DNA of 64,000 bases, from the NCBI GenBank assembly GCA_011033025.1, contig WFMF01000521.1:52746-116745 (forward strand), read 5' to 3'. The translations under genes and the position numbers were made by a program. Below are positions 55,619 through 64,000 of the stretch, one piece after another (within the stretch, counting starts at the first letter, position 1; the number at the start of each line of letters is the position of its first letter). The stretch comes from Beroe forskalii (Eukaryota > Ctenophora > Nuda > Beroida > Beroidae). A model generated the notes under the pieces. It saw nothing but the letters and a program-made list of their open reading frames with translations, had not been told where the DNA came from and made no database searches.

Positions 55619-57359
55619 CTAGAAAGGCCCGTTGGGCCTGCTAGTCTAATACAGGACAAATGATAAGCTCTCAAAAGTTTATAAAGGGACAAACTTGACC
55701 ATTATTCTTTAGTTACTTTTAGTGGTGCTGGACCGTGCAAAGTTTTGATCATTATAATTTTCTCTTGTATGATGAACTTGAATCTGAAAATTAAAACCGA
55801 GTACTCATACTGAACGTTGAATCAAAGCATTGATTTACGCCAAGAGCAGTATTACAAAAGCGCAATGTGCTATGCCCAAATTCGATTCAATTTGATTTTG
55901 ATTTTGTTCAATCTTATGTCCGTATTACCCAACATTTAAGGTCGTCTTTAAACAAAATTTAAGGCCGAGGTGAGCTTTAAATGAATTTAAAGACGAGCTC
56001 GTATTCCCCAACCTCAACATAAAGGTGACCTTTAAATTTAAAGGTGACCTTTAAAGGTGACCTTTAAACGGTATTAGCCAACAAATTTAAAGACGAGGTC
56101 AGCTTTAAATTGGGTAAAGGTCACCTTTAAATCGTAAAAATTTAAAGTTGACTCCGGAGCTACTTTAAATTTAAAGGTCACCTTTAAATCCTCTTTTACG
56201 TTGTAATTTACCTTATATTTGCAGAAAACCTATTGATAGATACCGAACTGCAGTTTCTGGTGGTAACCTGCTCACCCATTGAGCTATCGGACCAATGAAC
56301 ATGAATTAAGCAAAATTATTATGAATATTAAAGAATTGGAAGACTGCTGGTATGCTGACTTCCATTAGAGGAACACCTCCAGTATTCCGAATAATTTGGC
56401 TCGGCTGTAGACATATCGGCAGAAAATATACCTAGTAACACCAAAAAATGAAATGGTATATCTGATATCAATCAAAGATGGTCTTAGAAGTTAGAGCTTA
56501 TAGTTTCGCCAAAGGCTGGGGACTAGAGTTTGATTCGTAAGATGTTTCATCAGACTTGTCTCATATCGTATTTACTATATGGCCTGGGAAGCTGAAGTCT
56601 GGATGATTTCATTTGTCATCATGACCTCAGTCGCCTATCCGATACTCTGTAAACTGACACTCATGGGTAGGAAGTGAATTACCCTTGAACTCGGAAGTGT
56701 GGGTGAAGAGAGGTCATAAAACCAGTCAAACCGGTTTTTTGATCATTTAAAGACGACCTTCGTTGGGTAATACCAAAAAAGAGCCAATTTAAAGGTCACC
56801 TTTACGTAAAATTTTGGTGGACTTTAAATTTAAGGTCGACCTTAAATTTGTTGGGTAATACCCCAAATTTTTAAATTGTCAATTTTTTAAAGCTCCCCTT
56901 TAAATTTAAAGATGAGCTCGTCTTTAAAGGCCATGTTGGGTAATACGGACATAAAATTGCTGTAAATTCACATTTTTCCGTTAACCATCAACTCAGAATT
57001 GATTTAAATCGACCAACGTCTGTCATTGATTTATGAAGAGATGCTAACGGAAATAGCCTCCACGATGCCAGCCATACCCGTTCTCTATTTCCAGATCTTG
57101 AATTTCAAATGAAAACAGTAAACACTTCGTTCGTTCAAACGCTAAAACGCAGCAGTCAACAACGTATCAGAAAGCTCTCGCATAGGACTGATTATAATCT
57201 GCACGTGCAGAATATCTGTATCCATAGCAACGGCGCGACTAAGCCCGGTTTAGCGGTTAGCCTTCCTTTCTCTTGATATGTTCTTGGCAAGCTGAAATTT
57301 AATTGTATACGACGGCACAAACATTATTCACGCGTGAATTTATTTTATATTAAAGAAGA
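55619..57359 (-). mobile_element. Helitron, minus strand, carrying a Harbinger-like insertion
   Basis: On the minus strand it ends GGGCCTTTCTAG|T at 55,619. Its body matches the 692 bp Helitron in reverse (for example, CACGATGCCAGCCATACCCG near 57,060 and CATAGCAACGGCGCGACTAA near 57,225). The 5' TC end lies near 57,356-57,359, where another Helitron abuts it. A 1,035 bp Harbinger-like element interrupts it at 55,917-56,951. Confidence 0.75.
55917..56951. mobile_element. Harbinger-like non-autonomous element, copy 2
   Basis: Same family and nearly the same sequence as 45,310-46,350, with TGTCCGTATTACCC ends. TTA precedes it; TAA follows, so the target duplication is imperfect here. Inserted in a Helitron. 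Confidence 0.75.
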
Positions 57360-57707
57360 CTAGCAGGCCCGTTGGGCCTGCTTATACACAGCTCACTCGG
57401 CGCTGCTTCGCAGCACCTCGTTCGCGAATTTCAAACCCCGCAACTCAAATCAACTAAATTATTTTTACCGCATCAAAAATTCTAATCACACCAAAAGTTA
57501 TAAAGCTCCGAAATCAAAACAGCATTAAACCGTAAGGGAACGCGCGCGCGATTAATCTGCACGTGCAGAATATCTGTATCCATAGCAACGGCGCAACTAA
57601 GCCCGGCTTAGCCTTTCTTTCTCTTGATATTTCCTTCGCAAGCTCTAATTTAATGGTGTGCGCCCGCACAAACATTATTCACGTGTGAATTTACTTTATT
57701 ATTAAGA
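57360..57707 (-). mobile_element. Short Helitron, minus strand
   Basis: On the minus strand it starts A|TCTTAATAATAAAG (at 57,707) and ends with the hairpin GCAGGCCCAACGGGCCTGC followed by CTAG|T (57,360). 348 bp, no coding capacity. It sits immediately next to the 5' end of another Helitron. Confidence 0.78.
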
Positions 57708-57753
57708 TTTCCCCCATTAATCAGCCCACTATAATTACAAACCATCATTTCAG

Positions 57754-57992
57754 ACTGTGTCAGATACAGCCTTGAGTGCAGTAAATCGATGCCTGACACC
57801 CCCACCATGGCGAAATCCCGCAAACAATGCCTGAAGAAGTTCAGAGAGAATGAGGAGTCCGGAAATGATGAACTACCCTCGGAATGCCGAGACATGTGTC
57901 GTAATGGGTACTGCTACAATAACATGCAGTCCATGGCGTGTGGCAAAGCCATCTACCTCTGCCGAAAGTGGTACTGCAACTTTGGCCCATAG
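57754..57992 (+). CDS. Terminal exon of a cysteine-rich protein
   Basis: After a CATTTCAG acceptor, a frame of 78 full codons reads CVRYSLECSKSMPDTP, then QCLKKFRENEESGND, then ECRDMCRNGYCYNN, and ends LCRKWYCNFGP at TAG 57,990-57,992. Nine cysteines in under 80 residues suggest a secreted, disulphide-bonded domain. The acceptor phase requires one base from an upstream exon; the signal-like exon ending at 54,981 would fit. I do not recognise the fold. An internal ATG at 57,789 could start a 67-residue product instead. Confidence 0.4.
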
Positions 57993-58699
57993 AAACTGGA
58001 AAAATTTCGATGATACATTCTCATTTTCTTCTGAATTTGTTGAATTTTGAATGTCTTCTGAAATTGTTCATAACTATAATTTTCTTGACGTCAATATAAT
58101 GTTTAAAAACTTTTTTGAACACTTTTCCGATATTCAAAAATCAAAAAGGGGACAATGGACAATTGGTACATCGTCGTTGACAAAATTATTCTATTTATGT
58201 TCGAATTTTCAACCGCCTCTATTATCCTTGAAGTCGAGCGACCCGTCCCTTAAATTATAAATCGCTTCGACAAAATACAAATCAGTATTGAAAATTGGGA
58301 CATATATTTTGGAAAAATTAGAAAAATTACAGTGTGGGAGTTTTAGAGAGGGCAGACCGGATAATTTTTCTGGTGATTCCCTTTTGAATGAGTTACTACA
58401 GAGGTCCTCCAGTGTGCTCCCCTGAGAGAACGAGCTATATTCACTACATTCCGAACAGTCGGTACTCCTCATGACATCACCAACGCCCCACTCTTAACCC
58501 TGATAATGACGTCACTCCCAACCCAGAAGCTACGTTTGACCCGTGCGCTCCTTTAGTCCTTAGACATGGTACTTGCCCATCGAGTGCTCCACTAAATGCT
58601 ATTATGGCGTTCTTAACGCGGTCCTAACTCACTTTACAAGAAGTAATGTTCAATCTCGCATCGTAAGATGGAGCTCACAACAATATGAATGTATTTAGT

Positions 58700-58800
58700 A
58701 AACGCCGCGCACGAGATTAGGCGGGTAGGATGACGTCATTATCATGTCATGATGTAGTGAATTGATGACGTTGAACCGCCTATTTGTCGCGCGCGGCGTA
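58700..58800. mobile_element. MITE family B, long-stemmed copy
   Basis: The ends CGCCGCGCACGAGA and TCGCGCGCGGCG pair, and the inside carries ATGACGTCATTATCATG and TTGATGACGTTGAACCGCC. This copy shows the fullest terminal stem of the family. Confidence 0.75.
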
Positions 58801-58984
58801 CAGTTTCTCCTGCACCAATATATATTATTTAGTAATTCGTTTTACCCCTCCGATTTACAATTAATTGGCCATGAAATAAGCGTCTGTCGTCAACAGAGAC
58901 AATGGAACATGTGAGGGGAGCGTGAGTTGGGCAGTAATTGATTAACATTCTGTCACGTGCCCTATAGCTCCGAGTTCTGAACCT

Positions 58985-59075
58985 CGGGCACGAGAAATAG
59001 GCGATGTTAAGATGACGTCATTATCATAGCGCAATGTAGTAAGTTGATGACACGTAACCGCCAATTTTTCTAGCG
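58985..59075. mobile_element. MITE family B copy
   Basis: From GGCACGAGAAATAGGCG to CCGCCAATTTTTCTAGCG, with AAGATGACGTCATTATCATA inside. A 250 bp neighbour of another family B copy. Confidence 0.7.
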
Positions 59076-59867
59076 GGGTATAGTGGGGTAGATTCTTATA
59101 TTATGACTATTTCGGTAAAATCTGGTGGCCAGTTAATACACTCATCTGAAAGTCGCTCCATACCGAATATTTAGCAAATCTAACTACTATATTCTTCATG
59201 TTATTGCATATGATTTAATGCCGACAGATTTCTTTTTTCCGTGGCTCCAGGTTGCCGATATTAATTACACCAACTTCATTAAAAACAATATATTGACTCT
59301 ATAATGTTTATTGCAAAATGGCCCAATTTAAGAAGCCCTCTCTTCTTAAATTCCTCGCTCGTATATGTCCCAAATTGAAATATGCACGGCCACCTTGGAA
59401 CAGTCTCGGAACACAGAGCTGAGCACGTGTTTTCAGCGCAAATTATATATACATCGGAAAGAGAGAAATCATGGAAACCAGGCTTCAAAATATAATAGAA
59501 AGAGAGGACACATTATCGAGAGCATCACCGATAATAGTTTTCTTGTTAGAGAAGAAATCCCCTCCCTTCTCTCAACCTGCTAAATGAGATCTGCACGCAC
59601 TGCTGCATTTTTAATCCAAATCATAATTTTAATGAAGTTACCATGCCCTCAAAACAAGAAGTATGTATTAGCCAATCAGGACCGTTAACGGTCGATCACG
59701 TGACCAATCAAGCTCTGAGCGACGACCGTGGCGCCGAGCGTCGGGAATCGCTTATCTGTGCAGGAATAGCCCCGTTTAAACTAAACGCCGTATATTAACA
59801 TAGACAGGGAAACACTGGTTAAATGTTAGGGCGTGTGAGGGAAGACTGCCAATGTTAGGGTAGACAG

Positions 59868-59930
59868 TTGAGAGTGATGTCATTATCAGGAATTATAATG
59901 GCGAACTGATGACGTATCGTGCGTCTATAT
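59868..59930. mobile_element. MITE family B fragment
   Basis: Contains GAGTGATGTCATTATCAGG and GCGAACTGATGACGT in the family arrangement but lacks the outer stem. Confidence 0.45.
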
Positions 59931-60167
59931 ATGGGTCTTGCGGAGGGTTTGGGGTATATATTTTAAGGAATTTTATATATCAAACTCGGAGGAATTTGGT
60001 CGGTCAGACATAACGTCCGGGAACTTAAACCTGGCTTCCCCTAAACTCCACCTCTTCAATATATTTGAAATTATATAAACCTTTCACCTTCAATGATATT
60101 TGAAATTATCAAATGCTGTGCCCTATTCTATATTGATATCCTAGAAATGACCTAGAAATGACTTAAG

Positions 60168-60238
60168 ATATATCAGAAATGACGTCATTATCATGTTTTA
60201 AAATGTTAAGTTGATGACGTTGAACAGCCAACACATTC
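60168..60238. mobile_element. MITE family B fragment
   Basis: Contains AATGACGTCATTATCATG and AAGTTGATGACGTTGAAC. The GCGG stem is lost. It lies 0.7 kb upstream of the homeobox gene. Confidence 0.55.
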
Positions 60239-60379
60239 TAAGAAAAGTAACCCTCTTCTTCGGAGAGCGTTTCTGCTGCACCCACCACAGAAAATCATAT
60301 ACGAATTATTATCCCACGCGATCAGGCCCCGGACCGTTAATATATAACTCCCCCTAATCCGATGATCAGAGATTCGTAC

Positions 60380-60420
60380 GTCACGTGACCACGTGTCACG
60401 TGATCACGTGTCACGTGATG
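60380..60420. promoter_or_regulatory. Cluster of five CACGTG E-boxes
   Basis: CACGTG occurs at 60,382, 60,390, 60,397, 60,405 and 60,412, five in 36 bp. The first is within GTCACGTGAC, a perfect match to the CLEAR element bound by TFEB/MITF. It is 510 bp upstream of the homeobox ATG. bHLH-zip or Hairy-type factors could bind. Regulation of the neighbouring gene is inference. Confidence 0.45.
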
Positions 60421-60926
60421 TACCGGGCAGACATAAGTAGCGTGATCGATGTGGTCGTGGTGCCAACAGAATAAATGTTATATTTTGGCTTGGACTTCGC
60501 CCCCCGTTACAGCTGAATTTCCTTTCGCCAGTTCCAGTTCATTAAGTTCGATAGAAACGTTTTTCGTCGATATATTAAATTTGTTGCAAAAGTTTCGTTG
60601 TGGTTTCTTAGTTTACTTTTGTCGGAATAAGTTGAGAGATATTCAGTATCTTCGACATGATGTTGCATGTGAGTATAATTTGATGATTGAAATTGGGAAA
60701 ATAATCGTGCTTGAAATTGTTACAAAAATACTCGGCTGATCGTAACTCAAGGTGAAATACCGTTCGTCAAAATTTAAGGCATACGTTGAAAAAATTTCGC
60801 CCGACAATTATTTTTCGTCGGCTTTTCTCAGAGTGATAAAATCACTATTTCAATGAAATCATCGGGCATTAAAAATTGGCTATCGCAAACGCAAAATCTC
60901 GATTTTTGGTTTTGTTTGATCATGGA

Positions 60927-62518
60927 ATGTCTCAACAGAACCAGGAGACTAAGAAGAAAAGCAACCCCTTCTCAATTGAGAGTCTTCTCTACGGTAGCGG
61001 AAAGAGGAACCACGAGTCGAGCAACACTACTCTCCAGCCCCATCAGGTTACATGTCAAATATATCAAAATAATGTTCATGATAATGTTCTGATACTTTCA
61101 GAGAAAATATCAAATAATACTCTGTAAAGTCTGGCTTAATTCGTCCTATAATTTTCCATATATTCTACAAGATATTGATCTTCCACGGGTATAACCAACT
61201 TGAACATTTTATTCCCAAGCAAACTGAAAGTCCATTTAGCCGCCATAGTAGTACTCGCTCAGACTTAGTCAGAAAAATGTTGATTGGCAGTAATCGGGAA
61301 TCTGATGATCGGAAACCAAAATTCATAATAAAGCCAAGCAAAGCAGAATTAATCAGAATTCGGTTAGATAAAATGCATAAATCCAGACCAAAACTTCGCT
61401 TTAAACAACCCAAGCAAATATTTTCCCTCATCTTACTTTAAACCTCAATTAAACCTCACTTAACCTCAGTTAAACATCCACTCGACTGCCACCTCCAACC
61501 TGACCCCCAACATCCTGACAACTCAGAGACCTTCTTATAACGTGTACCACCAGCCTCAACCCACCGGGCTCTCCTCTAGCAACGTACACTTCAACCAATG
61601 TGAGTAGACGTTCACTTCAATCAGTCTCAGCAGGAACTCTAACAGGGTCTAACTCAACTTGGAGCAAGTCGTAGGATAAATTCAATGCGATTTTACCAGA
61701 GATCTATTGATATTGCCTGCAGCTTTATCAGAAATAGCCACTTCTTCCGTTTCGCAAAAATTAAAAACATTAGGACAATGTTAGCTGATTAGAATTCTTA
61801 TCAGCCCCTATGACAAATATAACCATTGACAGATTATAACGTGGCAGCCACAGCCATTATTCGACAGAAAAACTGGATAATTTCCCAAGGGGAGCTTGGG
61901 ATAGGGGAACTTGGGATATAGTCGGCTTAGTGAGAACTTTAAGTTTGTACATGTTTCATCGTTAGCAAACTATTTTGGCAGATAACAACGTGGCAGCCGC
62001 AGCCATGATTCTCCCTCACTTGAGACCAGACCTTTGGCAGAGACAGATCAGAAGAAGGAAGGCAAGGACCGTCTTCACGGATGATCAGCTACAGGTACAA
62101 ATACAATGATCGACTGAGTTCGAGGCTTCGTTAAAACGTTGACCCTCGGTGAGTATCGAAGCCAGGTCTCAATCGATCAGTCAAAGGTACAAAAAGACTG
62201 TAAATATTTGTGCATTGACTTTTCTTTTTTTTTCCATAGAACTTTTGGACGATCTGTTGATCAGCAATTACCGTGTACATCATCAAGAAAAAATATTTGC
62301 TTTCAGCCAGAACTCGGAATAACAGAGAAAAAATAAACCATTCATTAAATAGTGAATGGTTCTTAGTGTCAATTTAGATGTTGTTTTTAAGTTAGTTGTT
62401 AACCAATCATCAACAATTCTTCTACCAGGGACTGGAAAGCCAGTTCGGAACCCAGAAGTACTTGTCCGTACCCGAGAGAATGGAACTGGCGGTTTCACTG
62501 CAACTATCTGAGACTCAG
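60927..62518 (+). CDS. BSX-like homeobox gene, exons 1-4 (3' end not in window)
   Basis: Exons 60,927-61,046, 61,470-61,599, 61,997-62,094 and 62,429-62,518 have consistent phases (0, 1, 0, 0) and GT-AG edges. The first, starting MSQQNQETKKKSNPFSIESL, holds FSIESLL, an EH1 motif that recruits Groucho. The third gives LWQRQIRRRKARTVFTDDQL and the fourth starts GLESQFGTQKYLSVPERMEL and ends LQLSETQ. These are residues about 1-44 of a homeodomain (helices 1 and 2). Resemblance is best to BSX (RRRKARTVF, YLS-PER-ELA, LSETQ), with BarH/Barx next. The product would be a nuclear DNA-binding repressor. The break at position 44/45 is a classic homeobox intron; the intron after residue 15 is unusual. 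Helix 3 (WFQNRR) is not found up to 64,000. Confidence 0.8.
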
Positions 62519-64000
62519 GTGAGATAACATGTTAACTTTAAGTAGAATTTAACCATTCCCCAAGTAAACACACTCACAAAATCTTGTGGTTTTGATCCAT
62601 CTGAGTGCATGGCTCATGGTTAAATAGTGTCTATCGACCGAAGTTAATGCATTAATCGTGCAATTAACAATTCGGCCTCCGGCCTCATTGAGACTCAGGT
62701 AATTGAGACTCAGGTACGAAGATGTAAGTAAGAATTTAAAAACCGAAGGGCGGGACCTGAGATTTGCATTTGAATAAATTTAACGATTTCAATATTTCTC
62801 ATGGCAGAGAGTCAGTACCAAAAGAGTGTCAAACTGGAATAGCACCGAAATCCAGGTGTAACTGAATTAAAACTTGAAAATCGAAATTTGACCTGATGAC
62901 TTGACCGAAACGAGATGAATCGTCTGGAAATTGGAAAAGTTGCCTCAAAAATAGACATAATTAATGATTGACTCTAGACTTAAATTAAATGAAAACATCG
63001 GAATGAAAATCGAAATGTTCGGTGGAATGATGGAAAATTCAATTTTTGGAACGCCGATACTTAAAGGGGGAGTGAACTCGATTTTCTATATCCATGAATA
63101 TTTATTTTCATGGTCTAATCTGGTAAGGAGTCATGAAATATTAAGATTGCCGTTGAAACGAACTCTCTAGCTAATTTGATACTTGAGATATAGCCTGTCA
63201 AAGTTAATTAGGTTGTGACGTCACTATGCGTCAACTCAACCCGTCAACGCTGCGCTGTAGCCTACGATACAGTAGAAAAGTAAACATTCACTTGCCAGAA
63301 GCAATTTGTGAAACACAAATATGAAGAAATTTAAGCCCATTTTATTATTCATTCGTTACTAATTTGTCATGGTACAGTGTGGAAGGTTGATTTAGCCAGG
63401 AATTACAATATCATAAATTGAGAAATGAAATTTGGCTTGATTTACTAATGGCCCATTGGCATTCATGCTGGAGTCACTTGACTGTTTAGACTTTCAATGC
63501 ACAGTTTTGGCACCATAGTTCATATACCTTTAGTTGTATAAGCGGTTTATTTGGTTCAATTATCAAATTGATTTCTCACTTTAGAAATACTTTTGAATAA
63601 GATTTTCATGATATTTCATGTATTTTGGCCTTCTATTCTTTAATTTTCCAAAACCATCCCAAAAGTATTTCTACCCTTTTTTTCAGATCCCAAGTCACAA
63701 GAAAAAGAACAATTTCCTTTTGAAGTCCCCAAAAATTTCCCTTTTAAACTTTTTAAAGATTTTTTAACTTTTAAAATAGTTCAATTTAAAATTTTTAAAG
63801 TTTTGACATAAGGGAAAAACCTAAACTATTGATTTTGGGTCTCATAAAATTAAAAATGGAATCCCCAGTTTTCTTTCCTGTTTATTCAAATACTTCAAAA
63901 AAAAACAGTTTTTTTCACCCCAAACGAAAAATTAACTTTTTAAAAACAACCTCGGATTTTGAAGGGGGAAAAAACCCACCCCAGCAAAAAAAAAGGGGGT
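62519..64000. other. Intron of the homeobox gene; no further exon seen
   Basis: No sequence able to encode homeodomain helix 3 is visible. Two short copies of TTGAGACTCAGGTA at about 62,690-62,718 repeat the 3' edge and donor of exon 4. The final 400 bases are homopolymer-rich (AAAA, CCCC, TTTT) and may be of lower sequence quality. Confidence 0.5.

Noticed and set aside
61175-61441. Frame of 88 residues between homeobox exons 1 and 2
   Set aside because: It lies in the intron defined by a phase-matched donor at 61,046 and acceptor at 61,469. It could be a retained-intron product but has no recognisable motif.

Overview
The window is animal nuclear DNA. Two recognisable host genes have many short exons with GT-AG introns: VPS11 (HOPS/CORVET vesicle-tethering subunit) on the minus strand, and a BSX-like homeobox gene with an EH1 motif on the plus strand. 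The rest is AT-rich, dense in MITEs and satellites, and shows no bacterial operons or RNA genes that I can see. An invertebrate with a compact, highly polymorphic genome fits; I cannot name the species.

Layout. 1-9,985: transposon-rich DNA with three spliced exons of an unidentified acidic protein (1,121-2,067) and a small two-helix membrane protein gene (8,610-9,105). 9,985-28,430 and 37,755-53,402: two arms of a large imperfect inverted duplication around a 9.3 kb spacer. The left arm plus spacer holds 18 VPS11 exons (36,799 down to 24,954). The right arm repeats only the last six (37,872-40,297), pointing the other way. 53,402-60,400: Helitrons, MITEs and a cysteine-rich terminal exon. 60,927-62,518: four exons of the BSX-like gene, ending at the homeodomain 44/45 intron.

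The arms differ by many whole insertions, each with an empty site in the other arm. This gives termini and target duplications directly: a TTAA-flanked 5.5 kb element (left), a 2.3 kb G-run element (left), and a 692 bp Helitron, a hAT-like element, a Harbinger-like element and a foldback element (all right). Nesting is deep: an LTR-like unit lies inside a LINE ORF1 gene inside the TTAA element.

The most unusual features are in VPS11. Its C-terminal tail carries seven NPF motifs, typical ligands of EH domains. Many exon edges, splice sites included, recur as short partial copies in the adjacent introns. The extreme case is a seven-unit array carrying the 5' part of one exon, its acceptor, and about 18 copies of a palindrome matching the RFX X-box. 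No VPS11 first exon is visible, one junction does not close in frame, and one right-arm copy has lost a splice donor. The inverted structure may be a real duplication or two haplotypes misjoined in assembly.
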